64,000 nucleotides of DNA from DATBVX01 sp963696675 (GCA_963696675.1 CAVOLM010000069.1:132822-196821); one strand, 5' to 3'; positions 48,847 through 57,660 are shown, counted from the stretch's first letter. The notes: generated by a model from the letters alone, not told the origin. Made by a program: numbers and translations.

Positions 48847-49671
48847 TCAGGCGAGACTCTGCCAGACCGGTTCGATTCCAGCGGGTAGCTTAGCCAACCG
48901 GCCGGGCGGATTCCAAGGTATTTGTGGATCGTGGAAGTCCGATCCGATCGAGCCTGCCAACCCGAAGCGGGCGGCGAGGGCGGCGAGGGGCTCGATGTGC
49001 GCCTGGGCGCGGCCGCACACCACTTCGATCGCGGTACCACCACTGTCGCGAAACACAGTCACGAGCTGGCGCCGTGCGCCGGCGGAAAGCATGTAGCGCA
49101 TCGGGTGCGCGAGGACCGCGACCCCGCCCGCGGCGCGAATCCACGGCACGACCTCGGAAACATCCGGGTAGTTCGCGGCTACGTGCGCAGCGCCGCCACG
49201 TCCGAGGTAACGCTTGAATGCCTCCGCCATGCTGTGTACGTGCCGGCCCGAGACCAGAGCGCGGGCCAGATGCGTTCGCGTAACAATCGAATGCCCAGCC
49301 TCGAGCTGCGCGAGCATTGCACGCCCCGGAATCGACTTGCGCTCCAGTCGCTCGGCGAGCGCCGCGAGGCGCGAGCGGCGGAGCACCTGCAGGCGGTCGA
49401 TTCCCTCAACCAGCGCCGGACTTCGAGAATCGATGCCGAGCCCGATGACATGAATCGTCTGCGCGCGCCAGGTCGAGGACAGTTCGATGCCGTCGAGCAT
49501 GCGCAGGCCACGCTGGACACACTGTCCACGCGCGGCTTCGAGTCCCGCGGTCGTGTCGTGATCGGTGAGGGCCATCAGCTCCACGCCCGCATCCGCGACT
49601 CGATCCACCAGCTCGGTGGGCGAGAGTACCCCGTCGGAGTGATTCGAATGCAGGTGCAGATCGACGTTCAT
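48847..49671 (-). CDS. PHP-domain phosphoesterase (YciV/RNase AM-like)
   Basis: A 274-residue enzyme of the PHP superfamily. Metal-binding motifs are DLHLHSNHSDG (motif I), ALTDHDTTAG (II), DGIELSS (III), HPMRY (VA)LAHP region and SDFHDP at the C-terminus. Similar to E. coli YciV, a 5'-3' exoribonuclease that matures 23S rRNA 5' ends and also hydrolyses nucleoside 3',5'-bisphosphate. ATG 49671; the longer open frame upstream is in DUF3301 territory. Eight bases after the DUF3301 gene. Confidence 0.9.
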   Translation of the reverse strand: MNVDLHLHSNHSDGVLSPTELVDRVADAGVELMALTDHDTTAGLEAARGQCVQRGLRMLDGIELSSTWRAQTIHVIGLGIDSRSPALVEGIDRLQVLRRSRLAALAERLERKSIPGRAMLAQLEAGHSIVTRTHLARALVSGRHVHSMAEAFKRYLGRGGAAHVAANYPDVSEVVPWIRAAGGVAVLAHPMRYMLSAGARRQLVTVFRDSGGTAIEVVCGRAQAHIEPLAALAARFGLAGSIGSDFHDPQIPWNPPGRLAKLPAGIEPVWQSLA

Positions 49672-49678
49672 CGGGCCT

Positions 49679-49990
49679 TCAGTGAACCTGGCGCGGCGCA
49701 AGTCCGACCGCCTCGAGCGTGACGCCCAGAAGTACCACGAATCCCTGTCGCCGGGTCGAACCGTCGTCGGTGTAGTCGAAGACGTAGTTCCTGCGCCAAG
49801 TGAGCCGCCCGGTGGAATCGCGTGCCGGGCGCATGCCGCTGAACGCCACGGTGCCATCGAGGAATTGCACGTTGGCCGTGCGACAGGTGTCGAGTGCAAC
49901 GGCATTGGCGTGCTCGCGAGCCCGCAGGGCTGCTTGCCAGAACCAGGCCGTGAACAGGGCACCGAGCACCAGAATGAAAGCGAACCACAT
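49679..49990 (-). CDS. DUF3301 membrane-anchored protein
   Basis: A 103-residue protein. One N-terminal membrane helix (MWFAFILVLGALFTAWFWQAALRAREHA), then a soluble part with CRTANVQFLDGTVAF and WRRNYVFDYTDDGSTRRQGFVVLLG, the DUF3301 pattern. Function unknown. The gene starts at ATG 49990, divergent from the HAD gene at 50013, so the two share a 22-bp region between starts. Confidence 0.85.
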   Translation of the reverse strand: MWFAFILVLGALFTAWFWQAALRAREHANAVALDTCRTANVQFLDGTVAFSGMRPARDSTGRLTWRRNYVFDYTDDGSTRRQGFVVLLGVTLEAVGLAPRQVH

Positions 49991-50012
49991 CCGGCCGTAT
50001 GATACCGGCGCC

Positions 50013-50735
50013 ATGCACACACCGCTCCCATCCATTCCCGATTGGGGCCGGATCGATACCGTGCTCCTGGACATGGATGGCACGATCCTGGACCTGAAAT
50101 TCGACAACACGTTCTGGCGTGAAATCGTGCCGGCGAGATTCGCCGCCGCACGGGGCCTGGAGCTCGATGCGGCTAAGGCGCACCTGCGACCGGTGTTTGC
50201 CGCCAAGCAAGGTACGCTCGACTGGTACTGCATCGAGTACTGGAGCCGCGAGCTCGATCTCGACCTCGAGCAGCTCAAGCGCGAGACGCGCGAACAGATC
50301 ACCTGGCTCCCGCAAGCGGAGCGCTTCGTGCGCAGCGTACGGGGCCTGGGCAAACGCCTCGCGCTCGTGACCAACGCCCACACGACCACACTGGCGATCA
50401 AGAACGAGCACCTCGATTTCAGCGGGCACTTCGATGCGGTGTACTCCTCCCATACGTTCGGCTCGCCCAAGGAAAGTGCGCCCTTCTGGAGCGCTCTGCT
50501 GGAAGTTGAGCGTTTCGTTCGCGAGCGCACGCTGTTCGTGGATGACAGCCTGCCCGTGCTGCGCGCGGCGCGTGATTTCGGAGTAGGGTGGATCTATGCG
50601 ATCGCCCGGCCCGACAGCAGCCAGCCGCGACGCGAGATCGCCGAGTTTCCTGCAGTCAATTCAATCGACGAGCTGTTGGGGAAGTTCTGCACAGGTTTCA
50701 TGGGCGCGACCGAGCCTCCGCAAGCCTCTGGCTAG
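50013..50735 (+). CDS. HAD hydrolase, YrfG-type purine nucleotidase
   Basis: A 240-residue HAD phosphatase. Motif I DMDGTILDL contains both catalytic aspartates, motif II is LVTNAH, the motif III lysine is in GSPKESAPFW, and motif IV is LFVDDSLPVLRAA. The match to YrfG (GMP/IMP 5'-nucleotidase) includes LKFDNTFW and GTLDWYCIEYWS. The last 20 or so residues (GKFCTGFMGATEPPQASG) are encoded inside the family D palindrome (50678 onward) and are not expected in the family, so the ORF end seems to have been replaced by the element. Confidence 0.88.
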   Translation: MHTPLPSIPDWGRIDTVLLDMDGTILDLKFDNTFWREIVPARFAAARGLELDAAKAHLRPVFAAKQGTLDWYCIEYWSRELDLDLEQLKRETREQITWLPQAERFVRSVRGLGKRLALVTNAHTTTLAIKNEHLDFSGHFDAVYSSHTFGSPKESAPFWSALLEVERFVRERTLFVDDSLPVLRAARDFGVGWIYAIARPDSSQPRREIAEFPAVNSIDELLGKFCTGFMGATEPPQASG

Positions 50736-50945
50736 GCGCGAGGCGCAGTCGATATGTCGATATCGGCAAGACTCGCAACGACGCTATAGGCTTGCCGAGG
50801 CCGGTCCCGTACGGGTTGCGTCGCGAACGGGCAGCTGCGTCGTTGCAACGCTTGCCAATGGAAGCGACCATTGGCTGCGCGATGCGCCTAGCACTGCACC
50901 GTTGGCGACACAACGCGCTCCATGAAACCTGTGCAGAGCTTCCCC
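50678..50945 (+). repeat. Intergenic palindromic element, family D, overlapping a gene end
   Basis: A 268-bp nested palindrome. The outer arms 50678-50703 and 50920-50945 match at 25 of 26 positions. Inner pairs are 50731-50739 / 50884-50892 (GCTAGGCGC, containing the HAD stop codon), 50764-50783 / 50837-50856 (16 of 20), and a central CCCGTACGGG. The left arm codes for the last residues of the HAD protein and the right arm ends three bases before the GGAGG of the RDD gene. The 223-bp gap (50736-50958) holds nothing else. Confidence 0.9.
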
Positions 50946-50958
50946 ACGGAGGTGGCCA

Positions 50959-51489
50959 TTGAGCGACGCAACTGCGGTTGAAGGGGTCGAATACGCGGGC
51001 TTCTGGGTCCGGTTCGCAGCGTCAATCATCGACAGCATCCTGGTGAGCCTGACGATCTCCCCGCTGGCGAGCGCGATCTATCGTTCCTCAGCGTACGACA
51101 ACATCTCGATCAACAGTGACCCGGCGCAGATGCTGAGCGCCCTGAGCGCCGAGATGTGGAGCCCGGCTTCCCGGGCGTCATTCATCCTCACCGCGATCGC
51201 CGTTATCGTGTTCTGGATCTACAAGTCCGCGACCCCGGGCAAGATGATCTTCGGTGCGAAGATCGTCGATGCGAATACCGGCGGACCACTGACGACGGGC
51301 CAGTGCATCGGTCGTTATCTGGGGTATTACGTTTCGCTCTTCACGCTGTGCATCGGCTTTCTGTGGGTTGCTTTCGATCCACGCAAGCAGGGATTTCACG
51401 ACAAGCTCGCGGGCACGGTGGTCATCCGTAAGCGCCGCAACGCCGCGGCCCACTTCAAGGGCCCGCCGCCACCGGTCAATCCAGGATAG
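50959..51489 (+). CDS. RDD family membrane protein
   Basis: A 176-residue protein with RDD-family helices: EYAGFWVRFAASIIDSILVSL, then a second helix near residues 70-92 and a C-terminal pair. The RDD signature is spread over the first two helices (R...D...ATPGKMIFGAKIVD). TTG 50959 is supported by GGAGG at 50948-50952 (spacing of six). Function of the family is uncertain, possibly transport. The gene lies directly after the family D palindrome. Confidence 0.85.
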   Translation: MSDATAVEGVEYAGFWVRFAASIIDSILVSLTISPLASAIYRSSAYDNISINSDPAQMLSALSAEMWSPASRASFILTAIAVIVFWIYKSATPGKMIFGAKIVDANTGGPLTTGQCIGRYLGYYVSLFTLCIGFLWVAFDPRKQGFHDKLAGTVVIRKRRNAAAHFKGPPPPVNPG

Positions 51490-51495
51490 TTGCAG

Positions 51496-51660
51496 GCTGA
51501 GCGTGTCTTGCGGGCTGGGTGTTCATCAGCGAGCCGTTCGGATTTGATTATGCGAATGAGACGGCGGTGAACAGCGCGAGCGGTAAGGTGCGTCGTCCTA
51601 CGATGTACCCTTCGTGTCGGCTCAGGTGATGAATACCCAGCCCGCAAGACACGCTCAGCT
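51496..51660 (-). repeat. Intergenic palindromic element, family B, copy 6
   Basis: Arms 51496-51535 and 51619-51660 match at about 38 of 41 positions around AGCGTGTCTTGCGGGCTGGGT. Read on the minus strand the core has GCCGACACGAAGGG, GCTCGCGCTGTTCACCGC and TAATCAAATCCGAACGG. The inner arms are shared with copy 5, the outer arms are unique. It fills the gap between convergent RDD and rhlB genes. Confidence 0.9.
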
Positions 51661-51669
51661 AGTACCGTC

Positions 51670-52956
51670 CTAGGTTCGGGCGCGCGAAGTGCGCCGCTGA
51701 CGACGGCTGCGGTGATGACGGTGTGAGTGCGGGGTCCCTGCTTCCGCGTCGGGCCGCGGGCGGCGCGCGCCCGGCCAGGTCACTACGGCGAGCATCTCCG
51801 GTGAGATCGCTTCTACAGGGACTTTGTGGCCGATGTAGGTTTCAATTTCGGGCAGGGAGATCACATATTCTTCACATCCGAAGCTGATCGCATCGCCCTC
51901 GGCGCCCAAGCGCGCCGTTCGGCCAATGCGATGCACGTAGTCCTCCGCGTCCTGCGGCAGGTCGTAGTTGAAGATGTGACTCACCTCGGGCACATGCAGG
52001 CCGCGCGAAGCGACGTCCGTGGCGATCAGGATGGCGAGGTTGCCGCTGTGAAAGTCGCGCAGCATTCTCAGGCGCTTGCGCTGCGGAACGTCTCCGGAAA
52101 GCGCTTCGGCGTGAAAACCGTTCGCAGTGAGGACCTGCTCGAGCTCATCGGCCATGCGACGCGTATTGACGAACACCATGGTGCGATGCGGGTCCATGTG
52201 CCGCAGCAGCCCGATCAGCAACGGCAGTTTTTCGTTCATAGCCGGGAAATAAAGGACTTGCCGCACACTGTCGACCATGACCTTGTCAGGCTCGACGCGC
52301 ACCAGCTCGGGATTGTTCATGTGCTCGTACGCGAGTTCGAGCACGCGGTACGACAACGTGGCGGAAAAGAGCATCGACAGGCGCTGTTCCGGACGCGGCA
52401 GACGGCGCAGGACATAGCGGATATCCGCGATAAAGCCGAGATCGAACATCCGGTCGGCCTCATCCAGGACGGCCACCTGGACGTGCCGCAGATCGAACAC
52501 GCGCTGCTTGAAGAAATCGATGGTGCGCCCAGGCGTTCCGATCAGCACATCGACGCCCTGTTCGAGGGTGCGCCGTTGTTTTTCGTAGTCCGTGCCCCCA
52601 AATGCCAGTCCCAGGGTCAACCCCGTGAACTGGCCGAGCGCTTCGGCATCCTTGTGGATCTGTACCGCGAGCTCACGCGTCGGCGCCAGTACCAGCGCGC
52701 GCGGCGCCGTGCCGGGGCGTGTGGGCGAGGCGGCGCGAGTCAGCAGGCTGTTGTAGAGCGCCACCAGGAACGCGGCGGTCTTACCGGTGCCAGTTTGTGC
52801 CTGGCCCGCAACATCGCGTCCCGCCAATGCGATTGGGAGCGTTTGCGCCTGGATCGGCGTACAGAATTCAAATCCGGCTTCCGCGATTCCGCGTGAGAGG
52901 CTTACAGGAAGATTCAGTGAATCAAAGCGCAGTTCAGATAGATGTGTTTCTGTCAT
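51670..52956 (-). CDS. rhlB: DEAD-box RNA helicase RhlB
   Basis: A 428-residue ATP-dependent RNA helicase. Motifs: Q-motif region FCTPIQAQTLP, Walker A AQTGTGKT, PTRELA, GG, TPGR, VLDEADRM, SAT, and motifs IV-VI ending HRIGRTARLGAEGDA. The C-terminus is basic and His/Arg-rich (HSHRHHRSRRQRR). In E. coli RhlB is the degradosome helicase partner of RNase E. Divergent from trxA-rho as in other gammaproteobacteria. ATG 52956 (MTETHLSELRFDSL) is preferred; the frame is open to 53052. Confidence 0.93.
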   Translation of the reverse strand: MTETHLSELRFDSLNLPVSLSRGIAEAGFEFCTPIQAQTLPIALAGRDVAGQAQTGTGKTAAFLVALYNSLLTRAASPTRPGTAPRALVLAPTRELAVQIHKDAEALGQFTGLTLGLAFGGTDYEKQRRTLEQGVDVLIGTPGRTIDFFKQRVFDLRHVQVAVLDEADRMFDLGFIADIRYVLRRLPRPEQRLSMLFSATLSYRVLELAYEHMNNPELVRVEPDKVMVDSVRQVLYFPAMNEKLPLLIGLLRHMDPHRTMVFVNTRRMADELEQVLTANGFHAEALSGDVPQRKRLRMLRDFHSGNLAILIATDVASRGLHVPEVSHIFNYDLPQDAEDYVHRIGRTARLGAEGDAISFGCEEYVISLPEIETYIGHKVPVEAISPEMLAVVTWPGARRPRPDAEAGTPHSHRHHRSRRQRRTSRART

Positions 52957-53245
52957 CGAGGAGACAATTGATTCGAAGTGGTGAGCGCGAGGCTTGCAAA
53001 TTGCCTCAAAGTTGGGTCCAATACTGCCCAGCCGTAGCGGCTCCGTCCGCACTTCCTAGAAGCTCCACCACCCGGCCTGATTATTTCGATACCCAACGCA
53101 GGGTTATTGTAACCGTAAATCGACTGCACCGCGTCCGCCTGACGCTGCAAACGCCCCGAGGGGCTTTTCCTTCATCAAATTCCACATCGCATTGACGAGT
53201 TCGCACATCTTCATCCTTCATTTTCCCTTTGGGAGGTAGTTCCGA
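52957..53245. other. Divergent promoter region of rhlB and trxA-rho
   Basis: A 289-bp region between divergent genes. I see no gene in it. A short stem GCCC/GGGC (53153-53164) followed by TTTTCC could be a weak attenuator or sRNA end in the trxA leader. A GGGAGG (53231-53236) precedes the trxA GTG. No sigma-70 promoter could be assigned with confidence. Confidence 0.4.
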
Positions 53246-53572
53246 GTGGGCAAGCAAATCGTTCACACCACAGACGCCACGTTCGACGAGGACATTCTGA
53301 AATCTGCTACACCTGTGCTGCTCGACTTCTGGGCGGAGTGGTGTGGTCCGTGCAAGATGATCGCGCCGGTACTCGACGAAATCGCCGAGGAATACAAGGA
53401 CCGGCTCAAGATCGCCAAGATCAACATCGATGAGAATCCGCACACGCCGCCTCGTTTCGGCATCCGCGGGATTCCGACGCTGATCCTGTTCAAGAACGGC
53501 ACGGTGGAGGCGCAAAAAGTCGGCGCTGTCTCCAAGTCACAACTCGCCGCCTTCCTGGACAGCAACCTGTGA
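53246..53572 (+). CDS. trxA: Thioredoxin TrxA
   Basis: A 108-residue cytoplasmic thioredoxin. The active site is WCGPC with C33 and C36, and the conserved cis-proline is in GIPTLILFKNG. It reduces protein disulfides using thioredoxin reductase. The GTG start at 53246 is supported by GGGAGG ten bases upstream. The stop overlaps the long-form rho start (GTGA), so translation is probably coupled. Confidence 0.95.
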   Translation: MGKQIVHTTDATFDEDILKSATPVLLDFWAEWCGPCKMIAPVLDEIAEEYKDRLKIAKINIDENPHTPPRFGIRGIPTLILFKNGTVEAQKVGAVSKSQLAAFLDSNL

Positions 53573-55011
53573 GAGGCTATCTCGGTAATTCGGCTCGCAG
53601 CCGACCCAAGGGGCAGGGTGGCGGTCGTCAGAACCGCAACAATGATCCCAACCGTGGCGGACGGCAGGATGATTTCCTGCCCGAGGACAACTTCGCCGAC
53701 GGCGAAGGCCTCGACGTCATCACACCCAGCGAGCTTGCGGCCACGCGCCGCTCGATGAATCTCACTGAGCTCAAGACCAAGCCGGTCTCGGAGCTGGTGG
53801 ATCTCGCCACGCAGATGAACCTCGAGAACATCGCGCGTTCTCGCAAGCAGGACATCATCTTCGCCATCCTCAAGGCGCACGCGCGCAATGGCGAGGACAT
53901 CTACGGCGATGGCGTGCTCGAGATCCTGCAGGACGGCTTCGGCTTCCTGCGCTCGGCCGACAGCTCGTACCTGGCCGGCCCGGATGACATTTACGTCAGT
54001 CCAAGCCAGATCCGTCGCTTCAATCTGCGCACCGGGGATTCGATCTCCGGCCTGATTCGCCCGCCGAAGGATGGCGAGCGCTACTTCGCGCTGCTGAAGG
54101 TCGGCGAGATCAACTTCGATTCGCCGGAAAACTCGCGTCACAAGGTCCTGTTCGAGAACCTGACGCCGCTATTCCCGAAAGAGCGCCTGAAGCTCGAGCG
54201 CGGCAACGGCAGCACGGAAGACCTGACGGCCCGCACCATCGATCTCATGGCGCCCATCGGCAAGGGCCAGCGTGGCCTCATCGTGTCCCCGCCCAAGGCG
54301 GGCAAGACGATGCTGCTGCAGAACATCGCGACTGCCATCACCGCGAATCATCCCGAGTGCTACCTCATCGTGCTGCTCATCGACGAGCGGCCGGAAGAGG
54401 TCACCGAGATGCAGCGCACCGTGAAGGGCGAGGTGGTGTCGAGCACGTTCGACGAGCCTGCCAGCCGCCACGTCCAGGTCGCCGAGATGGTGATCGAGAA
54501 GGCGAAACGGCTGGTCGAGCACAAGCGTGACGTCGTGATCCTGCTCGACTCGATCACGCGACTGGCGCGTGCCTACAACACCGTGGTGCCCTCATCGGGC
54601 AAGGTGTTGACGGGTGGCGTCGACGCGAACGCGCTGCAGCGGCCCAAGCGCTTCTTCGGTGCGGCGCGCAACATCGAGGAAGGCGGGAGCCTCACGATCC
54701 TCGCCACCGCGCTGATCGATACCGGCTCGAAGATGGACGATGTCATCTACGAGGAATTCAAGGGAACCGGCAACTCCGAGATTCACCTCGACCGGCGTAT
54801 CTCTGAAAAGCGTGTATTCCCGGCGTTCAACATCAATCGCTCCGGCACGCGCAAGGAAGAGCTGATTACGGCCCAGGACGAGCTGGCGAAGATGTGGATC
54901 CTGCGCAAGCTCCTGCACCCGATGGACGAGCTGGCTGCAATCGAGTTCCTGCTCGATAAGATGAAGGACACGAAGACCAACGCCGAGTTCTTCGATGCGA
55001 TGAAGCGGTAG
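53569..55011 (+). CDS. rho: Transcription termination factor Rho with N-terminal extension
   Basis: The hexameric RNA helicase of Rho-dependent termination. Canonical Rho starts at M63 (ATG 53755, MNLTELKTKPVSELV) and would give 418 residues. The frame is open from GTG 53569, which overlaps the trxA stop as GTGA; from there the protein is 480 residues with a 62-residue Gly/Arg/Asn/Gln-rich extension. No Shine-Dalgarno is seen before 53755, which favours the long form. Domains: RNA-binding cold-shock-like domain (DIYVSPSQIRRFNLRTGD), Walker A PPKAGKT, Walker B VVILLDSITR and the Q/R loops near the C-terminus. Confidence 0.93.
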   Translation: MRGYLGNSARSRPKGQGGGRQNRNNDPNRGGRQDDFLPEDNFADGEGLDVITPSELAATRRSMNLTELKTKPVSELVDLATQMNLENIARSRKQDIIFAILKAHARNGEDIYGDGVLEILQDGFGFLRSADSSYLAGPDDIYVSPSQIRRFNLRTGDSISGLIRPPKDGERYFALLKVGEINFDSPENSRHKVLFENLTPLFPKERLKLERGNGSTEDLTARTIDLMAPIGKGQRGLIVSPPKAGKTMLLQNIATAITANHPECYLIVLLIDERPEEVTEMQRTVKGEVVSSTFDEPASRHVQVAEMVIEKAKRLVEHKRDVVILLDSITRLARAYNTVVPSSGKVLTGGVDANALQRPKRFFGAARNIEEGGSLTILATALIDTGSKMDDVIYEEFKGTGNSEIHLDRRISEKRVFPAFNINRSGTRKEELITAQDELAKMWILRKLLHPMDELAAIEFLLDKMKDTKTNAEFFDAMKR

Positions 55012-55089
55012 CGCAACCCGACAGCAGGGGCGCGCAGCCGCGCCGGGTCGGCCTTACCGTTCGACAAAAAAGAAGGGGAGACACTCCTG

Positions 55090-56943
55090 ATGAAACTCAG
55101 GACCGCGGCTTTGTCGGTCGCGGCGATGGGCGTCGTATTTGGCGACATCGGGACCAGCCCGTTGTACGCACTGCGCGCCTGTTTTTCCGATGCAGCGGGA
55201 ATCAGCGTCAGCCCGTCCAGCGTGCTCGGGATCCTCTCCCTCATCTTCTGGTCGCTGGCGCTCGTCATTTCAGTCAAGTACGTCGGAATCATCCTGCGCG
55301 CCGACAATGATGGCGAAGGTGGCGTGCTGGCGCTGACGACGCGCGTACTGAATGAGCGGGCGATGCGGGGCACGGCGGTGATCGCTACGCTCGGTCTCAT
55401 CGGCTGCGCGCTGTTCTACGGCGATGGGGTCATCACACCCGCCGTCACCGTGCTCGGCGCAATAGAGGGGTTAAGCATCGCAACGCCTGCGCTGGGGCAC
55501 ATTGTCCTGCCACTGTCGATTCTTGCGCTCCTTTGGCTCTTCTCGATCCAGCGTCGCGGGAGCGGTGCGATCGGTCGCCTGTTCGGTCCGATCATGCTGC
55601 TGTGGTTCGCGGTGCTCGCGGGACTCGGGATCCGCAGTATCGTGCTGCACCCGGTCGTGCTTGCGGCCGTGAATCCGGCGTACGCGTTCTGGTTCTTCGA
55701 GGAGCACTCCGCGGTCGCCTTTTCGGTGTTTGGAGCGGTATTCCTCACTGTGACGGGAGGCGAGGCGCTCTACTCCGACCTGGGGCACTTTGGACGCCGG
55801 CCCATCGCCATGGCCTGGTTCGTAGTCGTCTGGCCCTGCTTGTTGCTCAACTATTTCGGTCAGGGCGCACTCCTGCTCGCATCGCCCCAGGCGATTCTCA
55901 ACCCGTTCTACCTGCTGGCGCCGGAATGGGCGTTGATGCCGCTGGTCGTACTCGCTACCGCGGCGAGCATCATTGCATCGCAAGCAGTCATTTCAGGCGT
56001 CTTCGCCATCACGCAGCAATGTCAGCAGCTCGGGTACATCCCGAGGGTGCGGATTCAGCACTCGTCCGCTGCGCTGATTGGCCAGGTCTATGTCCCGTCA
56101 GTGAACTGGCTGAGCTGTGCTGCGACCGTAGCGCTGGCAGTCGGGTTTGGATCCTCAGCGCACCTCACTCACGCGTATGGCGTCGGCGTCTCGTGCACCA
56201 TGCTGATCGATTCGATCCTGATCCTCTTGTTGCTGTGGGGCGCAACGCGGCGGTCCGAGCGGCTGCAGTTGTACGTGGTCTGTGGTCTGCTCGCCCTCGA
56301 TGCCGCGTTCGTCATCTCCAACATGGACAAGGTGCCGACCGGAGGATGGTTCCCCATTCTTTTCGGCCTGGCCATCTTTGGCGTGATGAAGACCTGGCAG
56401 CGCGGTCGTCTCGTCGTCACGGAAAAGATGCGGCGCGAAGAGCGGCCCGTGGCCTCGTTTCTCGAACTGCTCGAGAAAGAGCCGCCCGTGCGTGTGGAGG
56501 GTGTAGCGGTTTTCCCGACAAGCAACACCACAGGTATCCCACGCACGCTGGTTCGCAACCTGAAGATGAACGGTGTCTTGCACGAGCACACGATTATCTT
56601 TTCTCTCATCACCGAGCGGGTGCCGCGCGTGAGCGAGGGCCGTCGGGTCAAGGTCCAGACACTGGCACCCGGCCTCTACCGGGTCGTAGCGCGCATGGGG
56701 TTCATGGAATTTCCCGAGGTCCCCAAGCTGTTGCGGGCGGCGCAGCAGTGGCTTCCGGTGCGAACGGATGATGCGGTGTACTTCCTCGGGCGCGATGACA
56801 TCGTCATCGGCGCCCGGCAGGGCATGCACCGCTGGCGCAAGAAGCTGTTCCTGTTCCTTGCGCGCAACTCACAGTACGCCGCCTCCAGTTTCGGAATCCC
56901 GGCCTCGCGGCTCATGGAAGTCGGCGGGCACGTGGAGATTTGA
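55090..56943 (+). CDS. kup: Low-affinity potassium transporter Kup
   Basis: A 617-residue inner-membrane K+/H+ symporter. The family signature GDIGTSPLYAL is near residue 18 and YGDGVITPAVTVLGAIEG follows; 12 helices and a cytoplasmic C-tail (about 440-617) are present. Length matches E. coli Kup (622). ATG 55090 has AAGGGGAG eight bases upstream. The 78-bp gap after rho holds an imperfect GC-rich stem but no clear U tract. Confidence 0.95.
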   Translation: MKLRTAALSVAAMGVVFGDIGTSPLYALRACFSDAAGISVSPSSVLGILSLIFWSLALVISVKYVGIILRADNDGEGGVLALTTRVLNERAMRGTAVIATLGLIGCALFYGDGVITPAVTVLGAIEGLSIATPALGHIVLPLSILALLWLFSIQRRGSGAIGRLFGPIMLLWFAVLAGLGIRSIVLHPVVLAAVNPAYAFWFFEEHSAVAFSVFGAVFLTVTGGEALYSDLGHFGRRPIAMAWFVVVWPCLLLNYFGQGALLLASPQAILNPFYLLAPEWALMPLVVLATAASIIASQAVISGVFAITQQCQQLGYIPRVRIQHSSAALIGQVYVPSVNWLSCAATVALAVGFGSSAHLTHAYGVGVSCTMLIDSILILLLLWGATRRSERLQLYVVCGLLALDAAFVISNMDKVPTGGWFPILFGLAIFGVMKTWQRGRLVVTEKMRREERPVASFLELLEKEPPVRVEGVAVFPTSNTTGIPRTLVRNLKMNGVLHEHTIIFSLITERVPRVSEGRRVKVQTLAPGLYRVVARMGFMEFPEVPKLLRAAQQWLPVRTDDAVYFLGRDDIVIGARQGMHRWRKKLFLFLARNSQYAASSFGIPASRLMEVGGHVEI

Positions 56944-56978
56944 AGGGCGAGGGCAATCGCTGTCGCACAAAAGGCACC

Positions 56979-57392
56979 GTGGTGGCTGGATACTCAGGTA
57001 CGCCGCTCGCGAAGAAGCTCGGCATCGAAGTCGGTAGCCGGATCTACGCGCACGGCGCGCCATCGAACTACCGGAAGCTGCTGGCGCCTCTGCCCGATGG
57101 GGTGAGGATCCTGGCACGCATGTCCGCCGGTACGGATATCGCCCACCTCTTCGCGACACGCCGTGCTGATCTCGGCCGCGCGATCCAAGCGGTGCTTGGC
57201 AAGATGCCCCAGGACGGTGCGATCTGGGTGTCGTGGCCGAAAAGATCCTCGAAGGTTCCGACCGATATCACCGAGGACACGATCCGCGAGGTCGCGCTGC
57301 CGCTCGGGCTCGTCGATATCAAAGTCTGCGCGGTCGACGAAGTGTGGTCGGGACTGAAGCTCGTCATCCGCCGCGAGAATCGCAAGTCGTAG
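56979..57392 (+). CDS. DUF3052 family protein
   Basis: A 137-residue soluble protein. Pattern: AGYSGTPLAKKLGIEVG near the start, SAGTDIAHLFATRRADLGRAI, GAIWVSWPKRSSKVPTDITED and GLVDIKVCAVDEVWSGLKLV. This matches the DUF3052 family. GTG 56979 is chosen because AAAGG precedes it by four bases; a TTG at 56940 overlapping kup is the alternative. Function unknown. Confidence 0.85.
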   Translation: MVAGYSGTPLAKKLGIEVGSRIYAHGAPSNYRKLLAPLPDGVRILARMSAGTDIAHLFATRRADLGRAIQAVLGKMPQDGAIWVSWPKRSSKVPTDITEDTIREVALPLGLVDIKVCAVDEVWSGLKLVIRRENRKS

Positions 57393-57414
57393 CGACGCCG
57401 GATTGTGGGCGGCC

Positions 57415-57523
57415 GTCGGGTGACAAACCGTGCCGCCAGCGCCGGATCACGCTCGCTCCGCAGTGCCTTACGAGGCAAACCCGCAAACACTGAAGCCGGC
57501 GCCGTCGGCAGGTGTCACCCGAC
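57415..57523 (+). repeat. Intergenic palindromic element, family A, copy 3 (diverged)
   Basis: The outer arms GTCGGGTGACA (57415-57425) and TGTCACCCGAC (57513-57523) are a perfect 11-bp pair; an inner imperfect pair surrounds GCGCCGG. The core has GGATCACGCTCGCT and ACCCGCAAACACTG, identical in type to copies 1 and 2, but the arms are entirely different. It lies between the convergent DUF3052 and purD genes. Confidence 0.8.
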
Positions 57524-57529
57524 GTCCAC

Positions 57530-57660
57530 CCGCAAGGCACCGCTAGGACTCGCGGGCGATGGCGCGGTGCCTTGCGGTAGCGCCGGTCACTTTGCGGTTG
57601 ATCGTTCGTGTCGGCTCAGGGGACGAGTAGCCGGCCGAAGGCGCAAGGCCGACCCGGCTA
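57530..57660 (-). repeat. Small hairpin with purD-like loop, plus family B remnant (copy 7)
   Basis: CCGCAAGGCACCGC (57530-57543) pairs perfectly with 57564-57577. The 20-nt loop between them matches the end of purD (57659-57678) at 17 of 20 positions, including its stop codon. After it comes a family B fragment read on the minus strand (TGAGCCGACACGAACGATCAA) that lacks the central core, and a short stem GTAGCCGG/CCGGCTAC ending at purD. Order is the same as in the modules at 115-478 and 25108-25488: A, small hairpin, B. Confidence 0.7.

Noticed and set aside
55012..55089. A riboswitch or Rho attenuator in the rho-kup gap
   Set aside because: Only an imperfect GC-rich stem is visible in 78 bp, far too short for a ydaO-type or similar riboswitch, and there is no U tract.
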